DNA from: Bacteroidota bacterium | Lineage (GTDB): Bacteria > Bacteroidota > Bacteroidia > Cytophagales > Microscillaceae | NCBI GenBank assembly: GCA_004293265.1 | Contig: RDXZ01000021.1 | Span: 1 to 45,084, forward strand | Length of the DNA: 45,084 nt | Reading direction: 5' to 3' | Shown: positions 33,129 through 41,983 of the stretch, in pieces | How positions within the stretch are numbered: position 1 is the first letter of the stretch | How the letters are laid out: each line of letters starts with the position of its first letter | Notes under the pieces: model-generated | The model's input: the letters and a program-made list of their open reading frames with translations, nothing else | Databases searched by the model: none | What the model was told of the DNA's origin: nothing | Program-made: the position numbers and the translations under genes

Positions 33129-34427
33129 ATGAATAAAACGATAATTACCACTGTTGGTACTTCTTTGATAACAAATTTTTTGAAAATAAAAAATGATCCT
33201 GTTTCAAAAGCCTACGAAGATTTACAAAGTATTTCATTCTTTGAACTTTCAAAAAGTGATGCAGATGACTATTTTGAAAGTGCCGAAAAGATACAAAAAC
33301 CTATTTCTAACTTCTCCAACTGTGCCGAAATCAGCAGCATTTTAGCCATTGAAAAAGAACTAAAAAAAGACCTCAAAGAAAATGAAGAATTACATCTAAC
33401 TATTCATTTGCTTTGCACCGATACCATTTTGTCGCCTTTGTGTGCGGAGGTAATTGCGAGGTATTTGAAGGAAAAAAATTATACGGTTAATTTTCACGAG
33501 CAAGAAAATGTTATAAGTGAAATCAAAAATTCTAATTTTAAATCAAGTTACATTATCAGAGATTTGAGGGTTGATGATAAAGAAAAGTTTGAGAAAAAGG
33601 GACTTAAAAACCTTACTGAAATTATCTATGATTTGTCTCAAAAAGAAAATGTAGCCTTCAATATCACAGGAGGGTATAAAGGTCTTATTCCTTATATGAC
33701 AATTATTGCACAGATTACTCAATCTAAAACCTACTATTTGTATCAAGAAGAAGTGAAATCAAACCAAGAAAATAATCTTATTACCATTCCGCAAGCACCT
33801 TTTGATATAAATTGGTCTATGTTTGAAAAGTATAAAAATATTCTTGTTGAAATGAATGGTGAAATTATCGAAAATTGGAGTTCTTGGCGATATGAAAAAG
33901 ATTTGGGAGAAGATTTCTCTTTATGTGTTTATTATGACGAAAAAGATGATACAGCAATGCTTAATGGTATTGGTGAATTATTTTTAAGAAAATATCAAGA
34001 CTGGAGTTTTGTATATGTTTTACAGAATGGCGTTTTTTCAGAAAAAAGGGCTTTTGAGCAGAGATACCAATTGAATGAGGCTTTAGTTGGACTTCAAAAA
34101 TTATTATCAGATTTTATTAAAAACAATCAACTTTCAGATAAATCAAAAGTTGAAATTGAAGAGGCTTTGCATAAAATCAAGCCTGACAACTTAAATCATA
34201 CATCTGAATATAAGACTTTTTTTATTTCTAAATATCCAAAGGCAAATCCTGAAATAAGGATATTATATAATTTTGAATATGAAAATAATAATCTAAAACT
34301 TATTATATATGATTTTAGAATACGAGATTTTGACCATTCAAAATATGTAAATGAGTTTCGTACTTTTTATGAAGCAAATAAAGAAAATAAATCTTTAATT
34401 CCATTTATTCAGTACCAAATCCTGTAA
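33129..34427 (+). CDS. CARF-domain effector, TIGR02619-like, with possible RelE-like C-terminus
   Basis: A 432-residue protein. The N-terminal CARF domain has IITTVGTSLITNFLK at the start and FNITGGYKGLIPYMTIIAQI near 177-195, the two ligand-contacting motifs that bind cyclic oligoadenylate. A winged-helix-like middle (DDTAMLNGIGELFLRKY, about 275-295) follows. The last 90 residues (NPEIRILYNFEYENNNLKLI, then IYDFRIRDFDHSKY) look like the beta-sheet core of RelE/ParE-type toxins; this is a motif impression only. No HEPN R-x4-6-H motif is evident, so it is not an ordinary Csm6/Csx1. Its place inside the cmr operon supports a role as the cOA-activated effector. The stop codon lies within a small dispersed repeat (34418-34443). 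Confidence 0.8.
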   Translation: MNKTIITTVGTSLITNFLKIKNDPVSKAYEDLQSISFFELSKSDADDYFESAEKIQKPISNFSNCAEISSILAIEKELKKDLKENEELHLTIHLLCTDTILSPLCAEVIARYLKEKNYTVNFHEQENVISEIKNSNFKSSYIIRDLRVDDKEKFEKKGLKNLTEIIYDLSQKENVAFNITGGYKGLIPYMTIIAQITQSKTYYLYQEEVKSNQENNLITIPQAPFDINWSMFEKYKNILVEMNGEIIENWSSWRYEKDLGEDFSLCVYYDEKDDTAMLNGIGELFLRKYQDWSFVYVLQNGVFSEKRAFEQRYQLNEALVGLQKLLSDFIKNNQLSDKSKVEIEEALHKIKPDNLNHTSEYKTFFISKYPKANPEIRILYNFEYENNNLKLIIYDFRIRDFDHSKYVNEFRTFYEANKENKSLIPFIQYQIL

Positions 34428-34443
34428 ATCCTGAAACCTTGTC
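34418..34443 (+). repeat. 26-bp AATCCTGTAAATCCTGAAA-type repeat, copy 1
   Basis: It matches 36944-36969 in 25 of 26 positions. It supplies the last codons and the stop of the CARF gene (QIL-stop). The internal AATCCTG unit is itself repeated. Confidence 0.8.
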
Positions 34444-34453
34444 ATAAAAAAAA

Positions 34454-34831
34454 ATGCAAACCCTCTACCAAAACATCCGCCTCACCATTTTAGAGGCAAA
34501 ACAGAAAGTAATTACCACAGTCAATGTAGCAATGTTGGAGGCTTATTGGCAAATAGGTCGATATATTGTAGAAGAAGAACAACAAGGAAAGCACAAGGCA
34601 GAATATGGAAAACAACAAATGCAAGAATTAGCCAAAAAACTAACAAAAGAATTTGGTAGTGGCTTTGACCGTAGTAACTTGTTGAGAATGAAGAATTTTT
34701 ATCTTCTTTTTCCAATTCGTGACGCAGTGCGTCACGAATTGACTTGGACGCATTACCGTTGTTTACCCAATATAACAAACGAAAAAACAAGAGAATTTTA
34801 TATACAAGAAACGATTACAAAACGAAAATAA
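34454..34831 (+). pseudogene. Truncated DUF1016 (YhcG-type) gene inside the cmr operon
   Basis: The 125 residues match only the N-terminal helical half of DUF1016 proteins: VNVAMLEAYWQIGRYIVEEE, KAEYGKQQMQELAKKL, FDRSNLLRMKNFYLLFP and LTWTHYRCLPNI. The reading frame ends after REFYIQETITKRK, before the C-terminal PD-(D/E)XK domain seen in the full-length relative at 7783-8799. It sits between the CARF gene and cmr4 with short spacers (26 and 22 nt), so it is still co-transcribed. Either it is a decaying insertion, or the helical half has been kept for a binding role. Codons 87-97 overlap a perfect 29-nt palindrome. Confidence 0.75.
34713..34741. repeat. Perfect 29-nt palindrome in the truncated DUF1016 gene
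   Basis: Two exact 14-nt arms (CAATTCGTGACGCA and its reverse complement) around one central base at 34727. The central base is the first position of codon 92 (Val of RDAVRHEL). The aligned base in the full-length DUF1016 gene is the centre of the unrelated palindrome at 8482-8498. Confidence 0.9.
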
Positions 34832-34853
34832 AAATTTTAAACTATAAAAAATA

Positions 34854-35855
34854 ATGTATAAAAACGTAAAACCTTTATTTCTCATCTGCGAAACGCCTCT
34901 GCATGTAGGGAGTGGTTCAGATTTAGGAATCGTAGATTTGCCTATCCAAAGAGAAAGGCACACCAATTTCCCAAAAATAGAAGCCTCATCTCTCAAAGGG
35001 GCTTTGAGAGAGGCTTTTGAGAGTGCTTTTAAATCAGAAATAACCCACAATAACCGTTTGAAAGTACATCGTGTTTTTGGTTATGATAAAGATGGAGTTT
35101 TTAAAACTGATAAAAAGGAAGTTGATGAGTTTTTTGGTAATGATACTCAATTTTCAGGTGCGTTAGCCTTGGCTGATGCCCGTTTGTTGTTGTTTCCTGT
35201 AAAGTCTTTATATGGTGTTTTTGCGTGGATAACCTGCCCAAGAGTGATAAAAAAGTTTATTGCAGATTTGGGATTGGCAGGAATTACAACTGATTTTTCT
35301 ACTGTTGATTTTGAGAAAGAAAAAAATAAAACAACTTCAAAAGCAGAAATCTTAAAAAATAAAACACAAGCCTATTTAGAAGAATTTGTTTTTACTCTTA
35401 ATCAAGACAGTGCAAATGGTAATGTAGATAAATTGGCTGAGTGGTTGAAAGATAATTTGTTTTCTGCGACTGATACAAGTTATTGGGCTGCCAAAATAGA
35501 AAAAGACATTGTAGTCCTTGACGACAATGATTTTCGTGATTTTGTTACGTTAGCAACCGAAGTCATTACTCGTACCAAAATAGACAATAGCACAGGCACA
35601 GTACAAACAGGTGCATTATTTACAGAAGAATATTTACCTGCTGAAAGTGTGATGTATTCTTTGACAATGTTTGCTGATGAGTTTTCAGCAAAAGAAACCA
35701 AAATGAACGCAACAGAAATACAAACATTTTTTGAAAGTGGCTTAACTGCCAATCAAAATATTGTACAAGTAGGCGCAAATGCCACATTAGGCAAAGGAAT
35801 TATCAAAACTAAATTTGTAAATGACACAATCAAAAAGGAGGAAAAAAATGGATAA
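34854..35855 (+). CDS. cmr4: Type III-B backbone RAMP protein Cmr4
   Basis: A 333-residue RAMP protein, the repeated backbone subunit that cuts target RNA at 6-nt intervals. The signature FLICETPLHVGSGSDLGIVD and LPIQRERHTNFPKIEASSLK GALREAF-type opening is clear. The Asp in the GSGSDLGIVD loop region is the expected catalytic position. GALALADARLLLFPVKSLYG near 105 and the C-terminal VGANATLGKGIIKTKF are typical. The stop overlaps the cmr5 start by 8 nt. Confidence 0.93.
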   Translation: MYKNVKPLFLICETPLHVGSGSDLGIVDLPIQRERHTNFPKIEASSLKGALREAFESAFKSEITHNNRLKVHRVFGYDKDGVFKTDKKEVDEFFGNDTQFSGALALADARLLLFPVKSLYGVFAWITCPRVIKKFIADLGLAGITTDFSTVDFEKEKNKTTSKAEILKNKTQAYLEEFVFTLNQDSANGNVDKLAEWLKDNLFSATDTSYWAAKIEKDIVVLDDNDFRDFVTLATEVITRTKIDNSTGTVQTGALFTEEYLPAESVMYSLTMFADEFSAKETKMNATEIQTFFESGLTANQNIVQVGANATLGKGIIKTKFVNDTIKKEEKNG

Positions 35856-36291
35856 CGGACTTTCAACAATGAAAAGCATAGCACAAGAAAGGGCAAAATT
35901 TGCTTGGGAGCGTGCAAGTAAATATAATTCTTTGGAAACAGATACCGAAGAAGTAAAAAAACGTAAGAAAAAAGAAAAAGATGAGTATAGTGCTGTTGTT
36001 GATAAAGTTCCCACTTATATCAAAACTAACGGACTTTTAAATACTTTGGCTTTTTTGTACTCAAAAAAAGGCTCTGGTAAAAATGGTGAAGTTTTGCAAA
36101 ATATTTGTGATTGGTTAGCAGATGATACAAAAAATGAATATCATTTGATACCCAACACACATAAATCTGATATACAGTTATTAGGTTACTTGGTAGATAA
36201 AAATACTTCTGATGCAAGATTTTTAATCCAATGCACCACCGAAGTATTAGCATTATTTAATTGGTTACGTAGGTTCGCTAAATCTGAATAA
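35848..36291 (+). CDS. cmr5: Type III-B small subunit Cmr5
   Basis: A 147-residue helical protein with the Cmr5 pattern: MKSIAQERAKFAWERASKYN, VVDKVPTYIKTNGLLNTLAF LYSKK-type core and EVLALFNWLRRFAKSE at the end. Cmr5 forms the second filament of the complex. The ATG at 35848 was chosen because it follows a strong Shine-Dalgarno (AAAGGAGG), unusual in this genome. A start at 35821 would overlap cmr4 more and add a basic stretch. Confidence 0.9.
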   Translation: MDNGLSTMKSIAQERAKFAWERASKYNSLETDTEEVKKRKKKEKDEYSAVVDKVPTYIKTNGLLNTLAFLYSKKGSGKNGEVLQNICDWLADDTKNEYHLIPNTHKSDIQLLGYLVDKNTSDARFLIQCTTEVLALFNWLRRFAKSE

Positions 36292-36295
36292 AACT

Positions 36296-37315
36296 ATGGG
36301 AAAGAAAGATAAACAGCAAAGAACAGGCAATTCTTTACAAGATTTAGCAAAACTTACAGGTATGGAAAAAGAAACGCAAAGTAATCCTAATCAGGAAATT
36401 GCTCAAAATTTCTATTCTTTTTTGCATAAAAGAAATAGGTTTTATGATAAAGATGTAAAACTTAAAGAAAAAAGACAAGGTAGAGAACAAGAAAATCCTA
36501 AACCCGTTCATTCTAAGTTTGAAATTAAGAAAATCAATGTTGATTATCACACAATCAACAAGAAAGATGGGCGTGGTGATGATTGGAAAGAGGAAGTCAA
36601 ATATGTTGAAATTGATAAAGAATTTATTTGGCAGTCAAAAGACTTTTTTACAAAATTTACTCAACGTCATAAAAAAAACGCAGAATTTTTAACAGACAAC
36701 CAACTCAAAACCCAAAATTTCAAACCCGATTGGCGTTTAGCCATAGGTTTGGGCAGTGGTTCTGTATTCGAAACTTCTATTTCGTTGCATCACATTTACG
36801 GTTTTCCGTATATCCCTGCAAGTGCGGTAAAAGGCATTACACATCATTACGCACTTGAAAACGCTAAAAACGACAAAGATTTAGAGGCTATCAAAACACT
36901 ATTTGGTACAGCATATAATACAAGTTATGAATTTAAGGAGGAAAATCCTGTAAATCCTGAAATCTTGTCTGATAAAAATGAGCAAGGCAATATCATTTTC
37001 TTTGATGCTTACCCTATTGAAAGTCCGCAAGGAAAAATTAAGCCAGATATTATGAATAATCATTATGACAAGTGGTATAATGAAGGCAAACCACCTGCTG
37101 ATTATTATAATCCTAATCCTATTATCTTCTTAACGGTTCAAGCTTTAACTTTTCAATTTATAGTAGGTTTGCGAAAAGGTATAGAAAACACAAATATCAA
37201 ATTAGGTGCTAAAAGTGGCGATATGCTTTCAGTAGTTTCAGATTATTTGAAAGATGCTTTACAAGAACACGGCATCGGAGCCAAAACCGCCGTAGGTTAT
37301 GGATATATGAAATAA
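36296..37315 (+). CDS. cmr6: Type III-B RAMP protein Cmr6
   Basis: A 339-residue RAMP protein with the Cmr6 signature WRLAIGLGSGSVFETSISLH and YGFPYIPASAVKGITHHYAL near 145-185. GNIIFFDAYPIESPQGKIKP near 235 and the C-terminal ALQEHGIGAKTAVGYGYMK complete it. The basic N-terminal 80 residues (GKKDKQQRTGNSLQDLAKLT) are variable in the family. Codons near 217-224 (ENPVNPEILS) come from a 26-bp repeat also found at 34418-34443. It is the last gene of the locus and ends before a hairpin terminator. Confidence 0.93.
   Translation: MGKKDKQQRTGNSLQDLAKLTGMEKETQSNPNQEIAQNFYSFLHKRNRFYDKDVKLKEKRQGREQENPKPVHSKFEIKKINVDYHTINKKDGRGDDWKEEVKYVEIDKEFIWQSKDFFTKFTQRHKKNAEFLTDNQLKTQNFKPDWRLAIGLGSGSVFETSISLHHIYGFPYIPASAVKGITHHYALENAKNDKDLEAIKTLFGTAYNTSYEFKEENPVNPEILSDKNEQGNIIFFDAYPIESPQGKIKPDIMNNHYDKWYNEGKPPADYYNPNPIIFLTVQALTFQFIVGLRKGIENTNIKLGAKSGDMLSVVSDYLKDALQEHGIGAKTAVGYGYMK
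36944..36969 (+). repeat. 26-bp repeat, copy 2, inside cmr6
   Basis: One mismatch from 34418-34443. In this frame it encodes NPVNPEIL and keeps the gene open, so the insertion has been tolerated between two conserved blocks of Cmr6. Confidence 0.8.
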
Positions 37316-37332
37316 AAAAAATATCAATAAAA

Positions 37333-37365
37333 AAAAGAAAGGTATTTTTATTACGCCTTTCTTTT
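37333..37365. terminator. Bidirectional terminator between cmr6 and fadJ
   Basis: AAAAGAAAGG and CCTTTCTTTT form a perfect 10-bp stem with a 13-nt loop, between the converging cmr operon and fadJ-type gene. A/T runs flank both sides. Confidence 0.8.
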
Positions 37366-37394
37366 CTTTTTATTACAATTTCAAAAAATATTAG

Positions 37395-39551
37395 TTAAAA
37401 AAAAGTTTGATTTTTTTCAGCCATTTCTCTTAATTTAGCAGTCGGTCTAAATCTTTCTCCTGATGCGTCAGCCAATTCATCTAATTCTTTTACAAATTTT
37501 TTAAGTCCGACACCATCAACATAAGAAAAAATCCCGCCTGTGTAAGGAGCAAATCCCCACGCCAAAATTGAGCCAATATCACCATCGGTAGCACTATGCA
37601 AAACGCCTTCTTCTAAACATTTCACTGCTTCGATGGCTTGTCTGTGCAAGATACGTTTTTTGAGATATTCCATATCAGGTTGTTCTTTTTTGACAGGATA
37701 TAATTCTGCTAAACCTTCCCAAATATATTTTTTACCATTTTCAGGATACGCATAAAAACCTTTTCCGTTTTTCTTTCCAAATCTTTCTAATTCTTCTACA
37801 AATTTTTTCACAACTTTTCCACTTGGGATACTTTCAATTTTTTCGCCTGTATCTTGTTCTTGTTGTTTCATTACTTTGTATGCCAAATCAATCGCCACTG
37901 CATCAGCCACATCAAGCGGTCCGACAGGCATTCCTGCCATCACTCCTGCAGTTTCGACTAATTGTGGGTGGATTCCTTCTGCTACCATTTCGATTCCTTC
38001 TGATGTATATGTACCAAAACATCTCGAAGTATAAAAACCTCTCGAATCTTCGACAACGATAGGCGTTTTACGAATTTTTGTAACATAATCTACGGTAAGT
38101 GCGATGGCGTGTTCAGACGTTTTTTTACCTTTGATAATTTCTACCAACGGCATTTTATCAACGGGAGAAAAGAAATGGATACCAATAAAATTATCAGGTC
38201 TTACACTTGCTTCTGCCAAACCTGTGATGGGCAACGTAGAAGTATTAGAGCCAAAAACGGCTGTAGTAGGAATAACGGCTTCCGTTTCTTGCGTTACTTT
38301 GTATTTTAGTTCACGATTTTCGAATACTGCTTCAATAATTAAATCACAACCTTCCAAATCTTTAACGTTTTCAGTGGTTTGGATTAAATTCAACAACGCA
38401 TCTGATTTTTCTTGCGTTGTTTTTCCTTTTGAGATGCCTTTTTTGCACAAATCGCGTGAATAATCTTTGCCTTTTTCAGCAGCAGCCAAAGTTACATCTT
38501 TCAACACTACTTGCATACCCGCCATTGCTGTTACGTAAGCAACGCCTGCACCCATAAGTCCTGCCCCCAAAATACCTACTTTTTTAATATTTGCAACGGG
38601 AATATTTTTAGGTCTTGCGATGCCTTTGTTTGCTTCGCCCATTGCCACAAAAAGCGTTCTAATCATACCTCTTGGCTCTGGTCGTCCCATCAATTCCACA
38701 AAATATCTTGCTTCGATAATCAATCCTTTGTCTATTGGCACTTGCAAACCTTCATAGACACATTTCATAATGTATAATTGAGCAGGATAATTGCCTTTTG
38801 TTTTGTCCATCATCAAGGCTGTACCGGGCAACATCAACATTGCACCTTTTGGGCTTTGGATTGCACCATTTGGAATTTTGAAACTATCTTTATACACAAT
38901 TTTTCCTTTCTTTTCTTCGTCCCAAGGTTGCATTGCTTTTGGATTTGCTTCTATCCATTTGCGTGCTGCTGCCAACATTTCCTCTTTGTTTGCAGCCAAT
39001 TCGTTAATCATTCCTGCTTTGAGTGCATCTTGCGGATTCATTTCTTTTCCTTCCAATAAAATCGGTGCGGCGGCTTCGATGCCAATCATTCGAGGCAAAC
39101 GTTGCGTGCCACCTGCACCTGGGAAAAGTCCGATTTTTGCTTCAGGCAATCCAATTTTTATTTTTGGATTATTGATAGCAATTCTATAATGGCACAACAA
39201 AGTGATTTCATATCCACCACCCAAAGCGTGTCCATTGATAGCGGCTACGATTGGTTTTCCACAAGTTTCGAAACTTCTGAACATCAATTCTAAATTTTTT
39301 TGGCTTTCGAATTGAGTTTTTGCATCAAAATTTTTGAGCAATCCTTGTAACCATTTCAAATCTGCTCCTGCAAAAAAATTATCTTCTTTTTCAGAAGCGA
39401 TAATAATTCCTTTGACATTACTATCTTGGATAGCATTTGTCATATTTTCGTGAAAGGCTTTCATCGAATCATCATTCATGACATTCATTGGATAGCCTTG
39501 CATATCAAAACTAACGGTCGCGATGCCGTTTTCTATGCTGTATTTTATCAT
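37395..39551 (-). CDS. fadJ: 3-hydroxyacyl-CoA dehydrogenase / enoyl-CoA hydratase (FadJ/FadB-type)
   Basis: A 718-residue bifunctional beta-oxidation enzyme. The N-terminal crotonase domain has SEKEDNFFAGADLKWLQGLL near 60, AAINGHALGGGYEITLLCHY near 110 and GLPEAKIGLFPGAGGTQRLP near 142. The dehydrogenase domain has the NAD loop VGILGAGLMGAGVAYVTAMA near 327, GSNTSTLPITGLA near 440 and IGIHFFSPVDKMPLVEII near 460. The C-terminal domain includes DGDIGSILAWGFAPYTGG. No thiolase or acyl-CoA dehydrogenase gene is adjacent. The ATG at 39551 was chosen over one seven codons upstream because it fits the family's short N-terminus. An excellent promoter lies about 105 nt upstream. Confidence 0.93.
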   Translation of the reverse strand: MIKYSIENGIATVSFDMQGYPMNVMNDDSMKAFHENMTNAIQDSNVKGIIIASEKEDNFFAGADLKWLQGLLKNFDAKTQFESQKNLELMFRSFETCGKPIVAAINGHALGGGYEITLLCHYRIAINNPKIKIGLPEAKIGLFPGAGGTQRLPRMIGIEAAAPILLEGKEMNPQDALKAGMINELAANKEEMLAAARKWIEANPKAMQPWDEEKKGKIVYKDSFKIPNGAIQSPKGAMLMLPGTALMMDKTKGNYPAQLYIMKCVYEGLQVPIDKGLIIEARYFVELMGRPEPRGMIRTLFVAMGEANKGIARPKNIPVANIKKVGILGAGLMGAGVAYVTAMAGMQVVLKDVTLAAAEKGKDYSRDLCKKGISKGKTTQEKSDALLNLIQTTENVKDLEGCDLIIEAVFENRELKYKVTQETEAVIPTTAVFGSNTSTLPITGLAEASVRPDNFIGIHFFSPVDKMPLVEIIKGKKTSEHAIALTVDYVTKIRKTPIVVEDSRGFYTSRCFGTYTSEGIEMVAEGIHPQLVETAGVMAGMPVGPLDVADAVAIDLAYKVMKQQEQDTGEKIESIPSGKVVKKFVEELERFGKKNGKGFYAYPENGKKYIWEGLAELYPVKKEQPDMEYLKKRILHRQAIEAVKCLEEGVLHSATDGDIGSILAWGFAPYTGGIFSYVDGVGLKKFVKELDELADASGERFRPTAKLREMAEKNQTFF

Positions 39552-39656
39552 AATATTTAGTGGCTTTTTCAACTAAAAAAATAGTATGCAAGCTGAGTAT
39601 ATCAATAAAAAAAATATTTTTTGAACTTTGTATAAATCTTTCTTCTATTTAAACCA

Positions 39657-39688
39657 CAAATATAAATGTAAAGTTTTGAATTTACAAA
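39657..39688 (-). promoter_or_regulatory. Promoter of the fadJ-type gene
   Basis: On the minus strand TTTG (39688-39685), 20 nt, then TATATTTG (39664-39657): a full match to the Bacteroidota -33/-7 pattern. The predicted start lies about 100 nt before the ATG. Confidence 0.65.
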
Positions 39689-39846
39689 AATATTAATATA
39701 TTTTTTTTCAAACGATTGCAAAATCAAAATAATTGATGGTGAATTTTTATTTTTTTTAGAAATTTCGTCATTTCTTGTATTTTCGCAGGCAATCTAACAA
39801 CGACATAAAAAGTTGCTTGTGGAGAAACAGACAACGGCGGAAATCA

Positions 39847-41922
39847 TTAATTTATATTCAAAATCGTATCCGCTTTTAGCAATAAATCTTTTTGGTGAGA
39901 TATGAAAATAATTCCCAAATCTTTTTTGATTTTTTCTAAAAAACTCAAAATTTCTTTTTGCATATCCTCGTCCATACCTGTCATAAATTCATCTAAAAGT
40001 AATATTTGAGGTCTTTGATATAATGCCCTCAAAAATCCAATAAGTTGCTTTTGTCCACCTGAAAGTTTAATACCATGTTCACCTAAAATAGTAAAATAAC
40101 TTTGTGGCAATGCCTCTAAATATTTGGAAAAACCGATATTTTGACAGAAAAGGACAATTTTTTGATAATTTTCCACACTATTTTCAAGTGCTATATTTTC
40201 AAAAACATTTGCATTAAATATTTTAATATCTTGTGGCACTATGCCTATTATTTTTCGCCAATTTGGAACATTAATAAATTGCCAATCTTGATGGTTATAT
40301 AAAATTTCGCCTTTTTCAGCAGTATAAAATCGTTGCAAAATTTGAATAAATGTACTTTTGCCCATTCCACTTTTTCCAATTAATCCTAATACTTCACCTT
40401 TTTGAAGTGTAAGATTAAAGTCTTTTAACAAAGTTTTATGACCTTTGAAACGAAATGTAAGATTTTTTACTTCCAATATTTCAAAATTATCTATTTGATG
40501 TTCCTGAGTATCTTTACCTAAGTTTTCGGGAGTAACAGAGGCAAATTCATACATACGTTCAAATGCTACTCTTGCCTCTTGAATCTGTAAATGTGCGGTT
40601 ATCAATCGTACTAATGAAGGAATAAAAGAACTTACTATCGTAGTAATAGCAATCATTTCACCTAAAGGTAACTTTTTTTGTATGACCAAATATGAGCCAT
40701 AACCAAATGCTGATATCATCAAAAAAAGTCCTATCAACTCGCCCCAAAAATTAAATTTTGCCCCAATTATACCCAAATCAAATACTTGTTTTTGATAATG
40801 ATTATAAATATTTTGGATAATATTTTGAAAAAAGTGCTCCTTATTCGTATTTTTGATAACTGAAATTCCTTGCAATGTATCTATATAATAGCCTTCATTT
40901 TTTGCATAAGATTGCATCACTTGTTTTTGTTGAGAAATAATACTTTTTTGATAATAAAAAATTACTCCTAAATACCCTAAAACGCTAAAAATAGCTAAAA
41001 ATCCTATTTCCAAACGATAAAAAAACAAGAAAATTATTGACATCAAAACTACCAAAGCATCAACTAATACATTCCCTACCAAAAATGTAATCGTGCCTCG
41101 TATGCGGTTGGTATCGTGCATACGTGCAGTCAGATCGCCTATACTTCTATGGTCGAAAAAAGATTTTGGTAAGTAAAGCAAATTCCCAAAGAATGTGGAC
41201 ATCATTCTTTGTCCAAGTCCTATGCTTTGTTTCAATAAAAACCAAGTACGCAAATAGTTTAAATTATTACGTGCAAATAAAATAACACACAATAATACCA
41301 AACTTACATATAATTTAGAGTATTGTGCTTTTGGTAAAATCTCATCTATTAGTTTTTGAGAAAAAATTGCAGTAGTAAGCCCCAAACCTGCTATTGCCAA
41401 ACCTAAAGCAAAAGATACAGTGATGATACCAAAATCTTCTTGCAAAAGGTTTAAAAACCAAATACGTTTTTGTTTTTGGAGTGTATTTTTTAGTATAAAT
41501 TTATCAGTTTTTTGGAGTTGTACTAATGCCTTTGTAACCCATATCTTATCTAATTCTTCTTTAGTATAGTTGTTTATACCTTTGGCTGGATCACCTATTA
41601 CAAAAATATCTTTTTCAGTGCTTGGATAACAAACCACATAATGATTAAAACGATTTTCTATCTGAACAGGCAGAATAACAGGATTTTCGATTTGTTCCAA
41701 ATACTCAAAATTTCCTCTAAGTCCTTTGGTTTCTATGCCCAAGTCTTGCCCACCTTGTACCAAACCTAATAAGGTAGTACCTTCTAAACTCGTACCACAC
41801 AATTCACGCAAATATTCTGTATTACTTTCTCCACCAAAATACCTGATAACAGACAATAAACAAGCCACCCCGCAATCAGTGGAATCAGTTTGCAAAACAA
41901 AGTTTTTTTTGATATTTTTCAT
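39847..41922 (-). CDS. C39-peptidase ABC exporter (bacteriocin type, PCAT)
   Basis: A 691-residue peptidase-containing ABC transporter. The N-terminal C39 domain has the catalytic Cys17 in LQTDSTDCGVACLLSVIRYF, the His near 95 in NRFNHYVVCYP and an Asp near 112 in VIGDPAKG. Five to six membrane helices follow (about 150-440). The ATPase domain has Walker A GLIGKSGMGKSTF near 512, signature KLSGGQKQLIGFLRAL and Walker B ILLLDEFMTGMD. It would cut double-Gly leaders and export the mature peptide. The ATG at 41922 is preferred to one at 41955. It is the last gene of a five-gene operon; a decayed peptide core lies upstream of the operon. Confidence 0.93.
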   Translation of the reverse strand: MKNIKKNFVLQTDSTDCGVACLLSVIRYFGGESNTEYLRELCGTSLEGTTLLGLVQGGQDLGIETKGLRGNFEYLEQIENPVILPVQIENRFNHYVVCYPSTEKDIFVIGDPAKGINNYTKEELDKIWVTKALVQLQKTDKFILKNTLQKQKRIWFLNLLQEDFGIITVSFALGLAIAGLGLTTAIFSQKLIDEILPKAQYSKLYVSLVLLCVILFARNNLNYLRTWFLLKQSIGLGQRMMSTFFGNLLYLPKSFFDHRSIGDLTARMHDTNRIRGTITFLVGNVLVDALVVLMSIIFLFFYRLEIGFLAIFSVLGYLGVIFYYQKSIISQQKQVMQSYAKNEGYYIDTLQGISVIKNTNKEHFFQNIIQNIYNHYQKQVFDLGIIGAKFNFWGELIGLFLMISAFGYGSYLVIQKKLPLGEMIAITTIVSSFIPSLVRLITAHLQIQEARVAFERMYEFASVTPENLGKDTQEHQIDNFEILEVKNLTFRFKGHKTLLKDFNLTLQKGEVLGLIGKSGMGKSTFIQILQRFYTAEKGEILYNHQDWQFINVPNWRKIIGIVPQDIKIFNANVFENIALENSVENYQKIVLFCQNIGFSKYLEALPQSYFTILGEHGIKLSGGQKQLIGFLRALYQRPQILLLDEFMTGMDEDMQKEILSFLEKIKKDLGIIFISHQKDLLLKADTILNIN

Positions 41923-41983
41923 TTTTTTTGTAAACCCCACCCAAACCCTCCCCAAAAGTGGAGGGCTTTAAAGGCAAATATTT
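41923..41983. other. Short spacer with CCCTCC/GGAGGG hairpin
   Basis: Between the exporter and thioredoxin-like genes lies CCCTCCCCAAAAGTGGAGGG, a 6-bp-stem hairpin more GC-rich than its surroundings. It may tune the downstream exporter level or be a repeat remnant. Confidence 0.45.

Noticed and set aside
38791-39189. 132-codon open frame antisense to the fadJ-type gene
   Set aside because: It is a shadow of the conserved crotonase domain; composition and lack of start signals argue against a gene.
39847-41922. Type I secretion or multidrug ABC exporter
   Set aside because: The complete N-terminal C39 peptidase with Cys, His and Asp identifies a peptide-processing exporter instead.
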